64,000 nt of DNA from Halopseudomonas pelagia (GTDB lineage: Bacteria > Pseudomonadota > Gammaproteobacteria > Pseudomonadales > Pseudomonadaceae). The position numbers were made by a program, and so were the translations under genes. Where the stretch lies: assembly GCF_009497895.1 (NCBI RefSeq), contig NZ_CP033116.1:3410001-3474000 (forward strand), read 5' to 3'. The notes beneath the pieces are model-generated. The model was not told the DNA's origin, searched no databases, and saw only the letters and a list, made by a program, of their open reading frames with translations. Below are positions 7,995-16,385 of the stretch, piece after piece (position 1 is the stretch's first letter; each line of letters starts with the position of its first letter).

Positions 7995-9442
7995 TTAGAA
8001 CTCTCTGTCTTTCTAACAAATTCTTTATATTCACGAAAAGCAACAAGAGCAACACACAAACCCACCATTGCCACTACAATTATTCGTGTACTTATGCTTT
8101 CAATAATGCCAGAGCCAAAAGCAATTGCAGTTACTAACACGCAAATATAAATGCGAGCGCCAGTGAACGACTTTAAAGACCATTTCTGCAAATATATACA
8201 GGCGCCAAACATTAGCGCCGTATCAACTATCATTCTAATCAACCAAGCAATAGCCGCCCCCAACAAGCCGAACTCTGATGTCATAAACCAAACCATTATG
8301 ATAAAAAAGGGAAATTGAAGACAATGTATCAGCGCTGTTACCCGCGGAGAGCCTGCGCTTTGTATCAATGTGTATGGAATATGCGCCAGGCAATTTATAA
8401 GTATGCCAAACGTGAAGATTTGCATGATAATGGAGCTTTCAACAGCGAAGCGTTCTCCAACCCATAAGTTTAGAATCTCAGGTGTAAAATTAAAAATAAA
8501 TGCCGTTATGGGCAACATAACCAAAAATAAATAATATATCGCCCTAGAGAACATATCCCTTACCTGACTGCCATCTACTGCAATTTGTGCAGCAAAGGCC
8601 GGGAAGAGAACAGCCGTTAGAGCTCCAGGCACAATCCATAATCTTAAGATAATTTCCTGCGGAGTAGTGTAATAAGCAACGGCGGCCGCTGAAACGACGC
8701 CACCTATAATGAAACGGTCCACATACCCCATAAAAGGACTGATCACGTTACTCAGTGTCATCCACCCTCCCGATATACAAAGAGGCCTCAAGTAATCTTT
8801 ACTAATTTTGAGTTTGCCATGGGAGTCAGGAAGAACACGCCACGCAAACCAGGCATGTACTAGACATGCTGCGATACGGCCGAACGCTAAAACGCCGGTA
8901 ATCATATCCAGTCGGGTCGAGCCATAAAGTAATACGCAAACAGGACCTAAAAAGGTGAATAGCCCCATTGGCAATCGAATCAAATTTATAATACCAAACG
9001 CATTTTTCGCCTCTAGAATTCCTCGAAAGCCAGAGGTTAAGACTATGGCCGGCATGGCAAACGCCATAATCAGAACTGCGTTAATAGCCTCCTGCCGGTC
9101 AGGTACCGACTGTATTAGCCCGACGCCCCAAGGCGCTAATAAAAACATTACACCACCAGCGACCACGCCCAGCGCCGCCATTAAAACCGTAGCAGTTGCT
9201 ACTAACGCCCCCACTTTCTTACTGTCGCCTTCAGTAAGAGCGACGGCCAGTAACTGTGTCAGCGCACGCCCCAATCCTAGGTCAAATAACCCAAAATAAC
9301 TAACCACGGCCCATATCAAAGTCAACAGGCCAAATCGGGCGGCACCTAACTCGCTTATAAGAATAGGTATACAAAACACGGCTACAATCAGAGGCAGACC
9401 GAGACCTAACAGGTTATATATGGTGTGCCTTGCAAATTTCAT
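7982..9442 (-). CDS. wzx: O-antigen flippase (Wzx), MOP/polysaccharide transporter family
   Basis: A 486-residue membrane protein with about 12-14 hydrophobic segments. The N-terminus (GLGLPLIVAVFCIPILI followed by LGAARFGLLTLIW and the FDLGLGRALTQ segment) is characteristic of the Wzx/RfbX branch of the MOP superfamily. It should move undecaprenyl-diphosphate-linked O-units from the cytoplasmic to the periplasmic face, before Wzy polymerisation. It is the first gene after wzz, from which a 108-base AT-rich spacer separates it, and it overlaps wzy. AT-rich composition agrees with its position in the variable block. Confidence 0.88.
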   Translation of the reverse strand: MKFARHTIYNLLGLGLPLIVAVFCIPILISELGAARFGLLTLIWAVVSYFGLFDLGLGRALTQLLAVALTEGDSKKVGALVATATVLMAALGVVAGGVMFLLAPWGVGLIQSVPDRQEAINAVLIMAFAMPAIVLTSGFRGILEAKNAFGIINLIRLPMGLFTFLGPVCVLLYGSTRLDMITGVLAFGRIAACLVHAWFAWRVLPDSHGKLKISKDYLRPLCISGGWMTLSNVISPFMGYVDRFIIGGVVSAAAVAYYTTPQEIILRLWIVPGALTAVLFPAFAAQIAVDGSQVRDMFSRAIYYLFLVMLPITAFIFNFTPEILNLWVGERFAVESSIIMQIFTFGILINCLAHIPYTLIQSAGSPRVTALIHCLQFPFFIIMVWFMTSEFGLLGAAIAWLIRMIVDTALMFGACIYLQKWSLKSFTGARIYICVLVTAIAFGSGIIESISTRIIVVAMVGLCVALVAFREYKEFVRKTESSKCSI

Positions 9443-9550
9443 ATCAAACCCGTTGTTTTAGTCACGTTACCTAAACCGCCGCACAATAATTTAAATCAAC
9501 TATTAATTTGAAAACCTAAACGTCTGGCTTGTGCACAGAAAAGACTGAAA

Positions 9551-10636
9551 TTAACGCTCACCAGTTTGTACTTCATGTTTGCGCCGCCGAATCGCGGCTC
9601 GAAATAATGCAACCAGACCAGCTAGCCCTCCACCCACTGTGATTCCGATCATCACGATATTTGCTTTTTGTGGTTTGACGGGGTTTTCAGATACCTCAGC
9701 AGCGCTATCCAGCGTGAATAACTGCACGAACTCCGGGATCGGATCGACCAGATTCAGCATGGCTATCTTCTGTTGAATGTCACGAAGTTCGCTTATAAAA
9801 GGATCATCATTTTCGCGAGCCTTAAGCAACGCAAGTTCGGCCCCAATTGCCTTTATTCCGTTAAGGAAAAGCATACTTCCATCGGAGACCTGAGCCGAGC
9901 CGGAAGAGCCGACTGATATCTGGGTGCGTCCACCCGTCACCTCGGGGCTTTGCAGCCCTATTGCTTCTGCGACCTTCAATGCTTCTTCCAACCGCGCGAC
10001 TCTATCAAGCCGTTCAGCTTTCGCCGTCATGCGGAGAGCGTGAATGTGCTCTTCAAACGCCCGGAGCTTGTTCGCTACCTGCGCACGCGTGTCCAGCTCC
10101 AAGTCACGGATAGAGCGTTTTGAAACCTCGGCTACGAAATCATTGGCAAACTTTGCCGCTAACTCAGGATCGCTCAAATGGACTCGGACCACGTAATTAT
10201 CTGGATTATTGCGCGCATCAGGCAGGTTAACCCTTAACACTCCACCCATACGTTCCATGAGGTTATCGCGTGTCCCGGTGATGCCCAACTGTTCGAGATA
10301 CGGTCTGTAGCGCTCTTCAAAAAACCACCGCCGGCTGGTCTGTGAATTTAGATTGCGGGTAAAGATCGAATAGGCTTCTTTGATATCTAATTCGTCGATT
10401 TCAGCTCTTTCCCTGCCCAAATTGACCGGAGCGATATCAGCTGCACGGGGCGGTATAACGCTAACAGTTGACTGATAAACCGGCGTTGCAAGAAACGCAT
10501 AACCAACCGCGATCAGCATAACTGCGACTGTAATGACTGCGATCAGGTACTTTTGTTGCCATAAATCCTGAGCCACGTCTAATAAATCGAGTTCATCATT
10601 ACTACTGTGTGGCGGCGTTTTCTTGATGGTCGTCAC
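9551..10636 (-). CDS. wzz: O-antigen chain length determinant Wzz
   Basis: A 361-residue inner-membrane polysaccharide co-polymerase. It has a first membrane segment at about residues 34-52 (YLIAVITVAVMLIAVGYAF), a large periplasmic part rich in charged helices (residues 60-310) and a second membrane segment preceded by the proline-rich ENPVKPQKANIVMIG motif, which is the Wzz signature. It sets the modal length of O-antigen chains with Wzy. As the first gene of the O-antigen operon it lies directly behind the ops-like element at 10677-10689, and its GC content is near the genome norm. Confidence 0.93.
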   Translation of the reverse strand: MTTIKKTPPHSSNDELDLLDVAQDLWQQKYLIAVITVAVMLIAVGYAFLATPVYQSTVSVIPPRAADIAPVNLGRERAEIDELDIKEAYSIFTRNLNSQTSRRWFFEERYRPYLEQLGITGTRDNLMERMGGVLRVNLPDARNNPDNYVVRVHLSDPELAAKFANDFVAEVSKRSIRDLELDTRAQVANKLRAFEEHIHALRMTAKAERLDRVARLEEALKVAEAIGLQSPEVTGGRTQISVGSSGSAQVSDGSMLFLNGIKAIGAELALLKARENDDPFISELRDIQQKIAMLNLVDPIPEFVQLFTLDSAAEVSENPVKPQKANIVMIGITVGGGLAGLVALFRAAIRRRKHEVQTGER

Positions 10637-10676
10637 ATTGGCTCCGATATGGTTGCAATAAATTATTCGTTCACAA

Positions 10677-10700
10677 GTACGCTACCGCCCCAAGATTAAT
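10677..10700 (-). promoter_or_regulatory. JUMPstart/ops-like element in the wzz leader
   Basis: Read on the minus strand the leader contains TTAATCTTGGGGCGGTAGCG followed by TAC. The 11-base core GGCGGTAGCGT is exactly the enterobacterial ops element, and the preceding bases match the 3' half of the JUMPstart sequence (TTAAGCCAGGGGCGGTAGCG) at about 18 of 21 positions. In enterobacteria this site pauses RNA polymerase and recruits RfaH, which allows transcription to continue through long polysaccharide operons. It is about 40 bases upstream of the wzz start, in the expected orientation. Whether this organism encodes RfaH cannot be seen here. Confidence 0.75.
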
Positions 10701-10784
10701 TGTCTGATTCTTGAAAACGGACATAACTGTGCGGTCATCCACCCGCACGTGGCGACCAAGGTGCGATCCACTTCAGCTTATTTC

Positions 10785-10814
10785 ACTATAGCGGATCACC
10801 TTGGCTTAACCCAA
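10785..10814 (-). promoter_or_regulatory. Candidate sigma-70 promoter of the O-antigen operon
   Basis: On the minus strand TTGGGT (10814-10809) and TATAGT (10790-10785) are separated by 18 bases. Initiation near 10778 would give a leader of about 140 bases that carries the ops-like element roughly 90 bases downstream of the start, a layout like that of enterobacterial JUMPstart operons. The -35 hexamer is imperfect, so this is tentative. Apart from this and the ops-like element, I see no gene in 10637-11208; short frames there have no coding character. Confidence 0.35.
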
Positions 10815-11310
10815 AATTCTGGCGGTCAATGGCCGACTGACTTTGTATGGATGAATCGGGTGCAGATCGATAGGCGAGCGCCGTATGGAATGTCCTTTTC
10901 CGTTAGATCTTGTGTTAAGGCATGCAGCATGAAAGTAGGCATGCGTGGTGAAGTGCATCAGGGGGCGATTCTAACGACCGTGTACCAGCGACACAAGGAC
11001 AGACGTGGCGTTTTTACGACTAAAGAATGACAACTTCGTGACGTTGCATTGTGCAGGAGATTTAATGGCACTATGGCTTAATAGGACGGAAATTGATCGA
11101 TTATTGACGCTCTGATTATCCGTCCATGAAACGTGCCCCTCCTTCCCCTTCGTCAATGACCAAAATCATTTCCCCTTCCAACTCTCGGATTCGCGAAAAC
11201 TTCGGGTTATGATTCGCCCCTATGAAAACTCTCAATCGCTCCAGACAGCTAAGACTCCCCTCCAAGCCCCGCATAATCATCGCTTCCATGCTCCAACGGA
11301 TTGGGGGCGT

Positions 11311-11691
11311 ATGCGAGTGAGCTTTGCACGCAGATGGGCGCAGTGGCGCCCTGTATTAAAGATTATCTTTTTTGCCGTGTTGCTCCTGGCGCTGTACCTG
11401 GGGCTTCGCCCGTCCCCTACCCCAGCCGCCTATAGCTGGGTGAGCGATCTGTATCATGCGGGTGGGCTGTTTGTTTTGATGTTACTGAGCTATCTGAGCT
11501 TCCCACGCTGGCGTTGGTGGGCGCGCGGACTAATGATCTTCGCGCTCGGTGTAGGCATCGAATATGTTCAGTCCTTTCATCCGCTGCGCGTAGCTGACTG
11601 GTCTGACCTTGGGGCAAATGGGGCGGGCGTATTGAGCGGGTGGGTCGTGATTTTTCTGTTTCGTCAGGGTAGTAAAGGGACGGACGATTGA
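11311..11691 (+). CDS. VanZ-like small membrane protein
   Basis: A small inner-membrane protein (126 residues from this ATG) with four hydrophobic segments: around KIIFFAVLLLALYLGL, GLFVLMLLSYLSF, RGLMIFALGVGIEY and GAGVLSGWVVIFLF. The motif GVGIEYVQSFHPLRVADWSD is the conserved core of the VanZ-like family (GxxxExxQ...R..D..D). Its biochemical role is unsettled; VanZ itself gives modest teicoplanin resistance. I preferred the ATG at 11311, preceded closely by GGGGG, to one at 11209 that would add 34 residues without a hydrophobic or conserved character, but the shorter form has a tight 3-base spacing. A hairpin repeat follows at 11714. Confidence 0.7.
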   Translation: MRVSFARRWAQWRPVLKIIFFAVLLLALYLGLRPSPTPAAYSWVSDLYHAGGLFVLMLLSYLSFPRWRWWARGLMIFALGVGIEYVQSFHPLRVADWSDLGANGAGVLSGWVVIFLFRQGSKGTDD

Positions 11692-11713
11692 TCTAAGCGG
11701 TATGCGGACCTTA

Positions 11714-11743
11714 GATGGATCCCCGCGTTCGCGAGGATGACAG
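11714..11743. repeat. Single copy of the ATTCCCGC hairpin repeat
   Basis: A diverged copy of the palindromic repeat seen throughout the window (consensus GGATTCCCGC, 4-5 base loop, GCGGGAATGAC), here in the GGATCCCCGC...GCGAGGATGAC form, between the VanZ-like gene and the end of the helicase gene. Confidence 0.8.
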
Positions 11744-11847
11744 GAAAGGTGCGCGGATGTCGGGAATGGTGCGGGAATACTGGGCACAGTGCGGGGTGGG
11801 TGGAGTACATGACACCCCGCTTTCGCAGGGCATCAATGAGGCAGTAA

Positions 11848-13164
11848 TCAGCTGCGTTTTTTCGGCGGGCCGAATCCGTCTGAGCTGGTCACGACCTGCC
11901 CTGCTGGCGCCGCGGGTTTACGCTTTGCAGCCGGTTTGGATTTGGGCCGCTTCTTGCCGTCTTTCTTGTCGTCTTTCTTTTTCTTGCTGCCCACCGGCTT
12001 GCCGGATGACTTGGTCTTTTTTGGTCCCTTGTAACTACCGGGTAGCTCCTTGATAGCTCGGCGCTCAAACTGCCGGCGCAAGTAGCGCTCAATGCTCGAC
12101 ATCAAATTCCACTCGTGTGGCGCTACAAGCGAAATAGCGACGCCCTCCGCCCCTGCCCTACCGGTACGGCCAACACGGTGTAAGTAGTCATCGCCACTGC
12201 GTGGCATGTCGAAGTTGATCACCAGGTCCAGTTCATCGATATCCAGACCGCGTGCGGCGACGTCGGTAGCGACCAACACGCCGACATGGCCCTGCTTCAA
12301 GCGTTCGATGGCCAGTTTTCGGTCTTTCTGATCTTTTTCGCCGTGCAGCACATAAACCCGCAGATCCATGGCTCGCAATACGCCGTTGAGGCGGTCGGCC
12401 ATGACTCGGGTATTAGTGAACACAATGGCCTTACCGGGGCTCTCGTTGATTAGCAGCCACTTGAGCAGCGCCTCCTTATGCGTCTGGTCGTCGGCGGCGA
12501 TGACTTGCTGAGTGATCGCTGGGGTGTCGTCTCGGACGGTGCTGAGTTGCAGCAGGCGTGGCGTGCGCTGCACCTCTTCTACGACGCGCTTGAGCGCGGC
12601 ACTGCCTTTGGTCGCGGAGAACAGCATGGTCTGCCGTTCAGGCGGGCAGGCATTAGCCAGCTTCATGACATCTTCGGTGAAGCCCATATCCAGCATGCGG
12701 TCGGCTTCGTCCAGTACCAGCACCTGGATAGAGGACAGGATCAGGCTGTTGGCGGCCAGATGCTCCAGTGCGCGCCCGGGGGTGGCGATGATGATGTCCG
12801 GGTTTTTGCGCATTTTCGCTGACTGGACTTTGAAGTCTTCGCCGCCGGTGATCAGCTCGGCTTTGATAAAGGTGAACTTGGCGAAGCGTTGTACTTCGCT
12901 GAGGATCTGCCTGGCCAGTTCGCGGGTGGGCAGCAGGATCAATGCACGTGGCTCGAGGGCCTGGCTTTCTTCAGTCATTAACCGTTGCAGCAAAGGCAGC
13001 ACGAAAGCGCCGGTTTTGCCGCTGCCGGTCTGGGCGATGACGTGCAGATCGTTGCCTTCGATGGCCAGGGGGATGGCGGCTTCCTGGACCTGGGTCGGGG
13101 TGTCGAACTTGAGTTCTTCAAGACCTTTGAGCAGACGTTCGTGCAGGGCAAATTCGCTAAACAA
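11848..13164 (-). CDS. DEAD-box ATP-dependent RNA helicase (SrmB-like)
   Basis: A 438-residue cytoplasmic helicase that unwinds RNA using ATP, probably in ribosome assembly or RNA turnover. Seen in order: the Q motif FDTPTQVQ (19-26), Walker A AQTGSGKT (about 43-50), PTRELA, TPGR, DEAD, the SAT motif in LLFSATKG, and HRVGRTGRAG in the second RecA domain. The last 65 or so residues are a lysine-rich disordered tail, as in SrmB and RhlE-type enzymes. The NFDMPRSGDDYLHRVGRTGR neighbourhood resembles E. coli SrmB most, but the subfamily is not certain. It stands alone, with the repeat array at 13241 upstream. Confidence 0.92.
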   Translation of the reverse strand: MFSEFALHERLLKGLEELKFDTPTQVQEAAIPLAIEGNDLHVIAQTGSGKTGAFVLPLLQRLMTEESQALEPRALILLPTRELARQILSEVQRFAKFTFIKAELITGGEDFKVQSAKMRKNPDIIIATPGRALEHLAANSLILSSIQVLVLDEADRMLDMGFTEDVMKLANACPPERQTMLFSATKGSAALKRVVEEVQRTPRLLQLSTVRDDTPAITQQVIAADDQTHKEALLKWLLINESPGKAIVFTNTRVMADRLNGVLRAMDLRVYVLHGEKDQKDRKLAIERLKQGHVGVLVATDVAARGLDIDELDLVINFDMPRSGDDYLHRVGRTGRAGAEGVAISLVAPHEWNLMSSIERYLRRQFERRAIKELPGSYKGPKKTKSSGKPVGSKKKKDDKKDGKKRPKSKPAAKRKPAAPAGQVVTSSDGFGPPKKRS

Positions 13165-13240
13165 GGATGCTTACCTCGGGGGACGGCGGTGATTGGGCTG
13201 AATGGTGGGTAGTGTAACACCCTGATGCCGGGGGGAAGGT

Positions 13241-13335
13241 CAAAATGGGTTCCCGCGTTCGCGGGAATGACGGTGTGGGGGCGGGAATGACGGTGTGGAC
13301 GGGAATGACGGTGTGGGACGGGAATGACGGTGTGG
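13241..13335. repeat. Hairpin repeat with tandem half-repeat expansion
   Basis: A full palindrome (GGGTTCCCGCG, loop, GCGGGAATGACGG) is followed by three more copies of its right half only, GGGAATGACGGTGTGG, at spacings of about 17-20 bases. The stretch 13165-13417 upstream of the helicase gene holds only this array and the edge of the insertion sequence; I see no gene. Confidence 0.8.
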
Positions 13336-13417
13336 CGCAGTAACGGCCCAGGTGGAGGACGGGAAGCCGTTATGATTTTCCGTTTGGGCTGCGATGTGTG
13401 GTTTGTGCGTTGGTTGT

Positions 13418-14704
13418 TGAGCCGGTCACATAGGTAACACCGCAAACCGGCCACATAGGTAACACCTATGCTGGCCGTATCACCCGCCCGCGGCGCTCAT
13501 CAACAACGCCCAGACAGACTCCGCCAAAATACAATTGCCAACGATCAAACTCCAGCGGCTCCAGCCCAATATATTCCCCAACCAACTGGCGGGTTGTGTA
13601 AATCGGTTCGCCGTGCAACTTGATATAGCCGCCGTGTTTTACCTTTCTCACTGCGTATCCAGATGGATATTCGATCTCAGGTATGACCTCAGGGAACGCC
13701 CGTGGTGAATAGCTATGAACATCTACCGGACAGACTCCTAGACCAAGGCTCTGGTGTGGTCTCTCGTAGTTATGTTCCCGCACGAACTGATCAAACGCCC
13801 TTTGCTGAGCCTGCATATCTTGCCTCGGTGGCTTGGCAGTAGCTGCTTTCAGCGTGCGATGCATGCGCTCATGACGACCATTTTGCTGCGGTTTTCCTGA
13901 AGCGATCCGTTCAGGGTAAATACCGAGTTTGATCAGCCAGATCGATAACGGGGTAAGCCCGCCCAAGCTGCTCATAGCGAACGGCCAGCCGTTATCTGTG
14001 CGTATCGCACGCGGCAGTCCATAGTCGCGGAAAGCTTGTTGATACAACGCGATAGAAGGCTCAAGCTTAGGGCTTGTAAGGCCTTGGCAGGTGATTAGCA
14101 AACGACTGTAATTATCTGAAATGGTCAGCGGATAGCAGAGCTGGCCGTTGCCCAGGCGAAACTGGCCTTTGAAATCGGCACTCCACACTTCATTTGGACC
14201 TGACGCATGGCTTAACGGGTGCGTTTGAGGCGGCGTCTTACGACGCGGTCGACGCTGCTTGACCAGCCCATGGGCCTTGAGTATTTCACCCACTGTGCTT
14301 GCTGCGGGCCAGTGAGCGGATGGATCCTCACGATAGAGTGCTGATCGGATAGTGACGGGTCCCCAGTCCGGATATTGATTCTTCAGTTCCAGTATCCGAG
14401 CAACTACTGCAGCAGCTGTTTGATGGCTCTGGCTATGCCGGGCACGGCTGTCGTCTTCAAGTCCGGTCATCCCCAAGGCTTTGAAGCGGTTAATCCACTT
14501 ATGCCCGGTTTTGCGTGACACACCGAAGCGTAAACACAGCTCTGTAGTGGTAAATCGGCGGCTGAGCCAAGCCTCGATAAAAGCAGTTCTCTCGCTCATG
14601 GTACAGGTCGCTTTCCAGTTCATTGGCCCCTCCTTATCGAGGCCAATACGCTATCACCTGTTACCTATGTGCCCGGTTTGATCTGTAACCCATGTGCCCG
14701 GTCA
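13418..14704 (-). mobile_element. IS481-family insertion sequence with doubled terminal repeats
   Basis: One transposase gene fills the element. Each end carries two 19-base repeats on a 25-base period. On the left CCGGTCACATAGGTAACAC lies at 13422-13440 and CCGGCCACATAGGTAACAC at 13447-13465. On the right, inverted, copies at 14658-14676 and 14683-14701 read CCGGGCACAT(A/G)GGT(A/T)ACAG. The outermost matching base pair puts the ends near 13418 and 14704. No clear target-site duplication is seen in the flanks. It sits between two hairpin-repeat arrays, which may have been the landing site. Confidence 0.85.
13466..14623 (-). CDS. IS481-family DDE transposase
   Basis: A 385-residue integrase-core transposase. 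Residues 1-60 form a helix-turn-helix of the Mu/IS481 type (TTTELCLRFGVSRKTGHKWI). The catalytic domain has the three acidic residues in WSADFKG, RTDNGWPF and NGRHERMHRTLK, and the tail includes NYERPHQSLG, typical of IS481/IS3 members. The reading frame is intact, so the element may be active. Its stop codon abuts the inner left end repeat exactly. A fragment of the same end, with the last codons of a related transposase, survives at 40479-40521. Confidence 0.93.
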   Translation of the reverse strand: MNWKATCTMSERTAFIEAWLSRRFTTTELCLRFGVSRKTGHKWINRFKALGMTGLEDDSRARHSQSHQTAAAVVARILELKNQYPDWGPVTIRSALYREDPSAHWPAASTVGEILKAHGLVKQRRPRRKTPPQTHPLSHASGPNEVWSADFKGQFRLGNGQLCYPLTISDNYSRLLITCQGLTSPKLEPSIALYQQAFRDYGLPRAIRTDNGWPFAMSSLGGLTPLSIWLIKLGIYPERIASGKPQQNGRHERMHRTLKAATAKPPRQDMQAQQRAFDQFVREHNYERPHQSLGLGVCPVDVHSYSPRAFPEVIPEIEYPSGYAVRKVKHGGYIKLHGEPIYTTRQLVGEYIGLEPLEFDRWQLYFGGVCLGVVDERRGRVIRPA

Positions 14705-14715
14705 GTACCGGTCAG

Positions 14716-14889
14716 CTTGGATTCCCGCCTGCGCGGGAATGACGGAGGGGGGGCGGGAATGACGGAGGGGGCGGGAATGGCGGCTTGGGCTGGGGATGAC
14801 GGTGTGGGATGGGGACGACGGTGTGAGGCGGTGGGAATGGCGGCGTGGGCTGGGTATGACGGTGTGAGGCGATAACAACGGTGGGGATG
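14716..14889. repeat. Hairpin repeat with degenerate tandem half-repeats
   Basis: A complete palindrome GGATTCCCGCCTGCGCGGGA at 14719 is followed by a run of about seven imperfect copies of the right half (GGGAATGACGG and decayed forms such as GGGGATGACGG and GGGAATGGCGG). The gap 14705-14987 holds this array and the terminator of the downstream DUF1329 gene; no gene is seen. Confidence 0.78.
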
Positions 14890-14920
14890 GGGTGGTGGTA
14901 TGTAGGGGTAGGTGTCAGGC

Positions 14921-14951
14921 ATAAAAAAAAAGGGGCATCCGAGGATGCCCC
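14921..14951 (-). terminator. Rho-independent terminator after DUF1329 gene 1
   Basis: On the minus strand GGGGCATCC pairs with GGATGCCCC and is followed by a run of nine T residues. It lies 36 bases beyond the stop of the DUF1329 gene at 14988 and should end the DUF1302-DUF1329 transcript. Confidence 0.88.
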
Positions 14952-14987
14952 TTAAAACCCAAACAATTACTTGAGCAGCACTATGAC

Positions 14988-16361
14988 TTAACGAACACCC
15001 GATGCGCGCAGCGCGGCAGGAGTGAACTGGTTGTAGGTCGGTGTGAAGTCAAACTGCGGAGCAGAGACTTCTTCGGTGTACATGCCCAGGGCAATGTAGC
15101 GACCAGCCAGCAAGTCATACAGCGTTTCAATAGCGTAGCCTGGCAGTTTGACGTTGTAGTTGAAGGCGATGTGACCTTCACCAACGCGCCACAGGGTGCC
15201 ACGACCGTCGTAGTGATCAGCCAGGTTGATCATCCACGAATCTTCGTCCATGAAGAAGTTACGCTGAGCGTAAATGTGACGCTGACCGGCTTTCACGTTG
15301 CCCTGAACTTCCCACACACGGTGAAGCTCGAAGCGGGTGTGCTCGGGGTTGATGTGGCCAGCTTTCAGCACGTCGTCATACTTCACTTCGCGCTGGGTCA
15401 TCTTGTAGCTGTTGTACGGTACGTAGATTTCCTTCTTGCCAACCAGTTTCCAGTCATAACGGTCAGGTGCACCGTTGTACATGGCGAAGTTGTCAGAAGT
15501 ACGCATACCGTCCGAAGCAGTACCTGGGCCGTCATACGCTACCTGAGGTGCGCGACGTACGCGACGCTGACCGGCGTTGTAAACCCACGCCATGCGCGGC
15601 TCTTTCAACTGATCCAGTGTGTCGTGTACCAGCAGTACGTTACCCGCCAGACGTGAAGGCGCATTTACACGCTGCTTGAAGAACAACAGGGTGTTAGGAA
15701 TGGTCGACTCGTCGACGTCATCCATTTGCTGTGGGTAGCCTACTTCCTCTTCCAGCTTGATGAGGGTGTAGGAGCCATTGGTTTGCGGCATTGCTTGCAT
15801 GTACCAACGCTTGGTGTTGATGCGATACCGAGTGTTGTGGTTCCAGACTACTTCCGCACCCGATTTTGGAATCGGGAAAGCAAAGGTGCCGTGGGAGAAG
15901 TTGTCGATACCGTCGCCGCCGTTAACCAGCTTGGCCTCGCCTGCAGTGGCCTTGACCTGGTCATACACGGACTGCGGATAGCCCACAGTACGGTGCGACT
16001 TGTAGACCGGCATCTGGAAAGTTTCCGGATAACGTTCAAACAAGGCGATTTGGCCAGGGGTCAGGTTTTCACTGTGCTCCTGATAGTTTTGTGCAGTGAT
16101 GACAAACTCGGGCTGCTCGTCCGGAAACGGGTTGCTAGAGAAGTTATCGCCCAATTTGCTGCCTGCATCCGGGCCGATACCACCGGTCCACTCAGGAATA
16201 GTACCAGCAGCGTTGCCGGACTTCTCGGCACCAATCGGGGTCAAAGTGTCGCCCAGGCTATCGATTTCGGCTTGTGTCAGGGTTTGCGCCATAACACCGG
16301 ATGCCAACAGGCTTAGAGCCAGACCACCAGCACCCAATAGGGTTTTTTGCATACGCATCAT
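14988..16361 (-). CDS. DUF1329 domain protein (copy 1)
   Basis: A 457-residue exported protein. The signal peptide MRMQKTLLGAGGLALSLLAS ends in GVMAQ, so the mature part should be periplasmic or attached to the outer membrane. DUF1329 proteins have a LolA/LolB-like beta fold and are nearly always encoded next to a DUF1302 protein, as here; a role in handling a hydrophobic ligand at the outer membrane is plausible but unproven. An Arg/Gly/Tyr-rich segment (VYNAGQRRVRRAPQVAYDGP) is well conserved between this copy and the second copy at 19928. It lies 24 bases after the DUF1302 gene. Translation could start at either of two adjacent ATG codons; GGAG lies 9 bases upstream. Confidence 0.9.
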   Translation of the reverse strand: MMRMQKTLLGAGGLALSLLASGVMAQTLTQAEIDSLGDTLTPIGAEKSGNAAGTIPEWTGGIGPDAGSKLGDNFSSNPFPDEQPEFVITAQNYQEHSENLTPGQIALFERYPETFQMPVYKSHRTVGYPQSVYDQVKATAGEAKLVNGGDGIDNFSHGTFAFPIPKSGAEVVWNHNTRYRINTKRWYMQAMPQTNGSYTLIKLEEEVGYPQQMDDVDESTIPNTLLFFKQRVNAPSRLAGNVLLVHDTLDQLKEPRMAWVYNAGQRRVRRAPQVAYDGPGTASDGMRTSDNFAMYNGAPDRYDWKLVGKKEIYVPYNSYKMTQREVKYDDVLKAGHINPEHTRFELHRVWEVQGNVKAGQRHIYAQRNFFMDEDSWMINLADHYDGRGTLWRVGEGHIAFNYNVKLPGYAIETLYDLLAGRYIALGMYTEEVSAPQFDFTPTYNQFTPAALRASGVR

Positions 16362-16385
16362 ATTTTTATTCTCCAGTTGCCAGTC

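Noticed and set aside
10749..11030. A 93-codon plus-strand frame upstream of the VanZ-like gene
   Set aside because: No ribosome binding site, no recognisable domain, and it overlaps the proposed O-antigen promoter and leader region.
13405..14720. Target-site duplication around the IS481-family element
   Set aside because: The bases beside 13418 and 14704 do not match convincingly, so no duplication is claimed.
13241..14889. Repeat arrays resembling a short CRISPR
   Set aside because: Spacers are not of constant length, the repeats decay steadily, they are halves of a known palindrome, and no cas gene is near.
14669..14922. Short open frames with Pro- or Gly-rich translations in the repeat arrays
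   Set aside because: They are translations of the hairpin repeats themselves and have no start signals.
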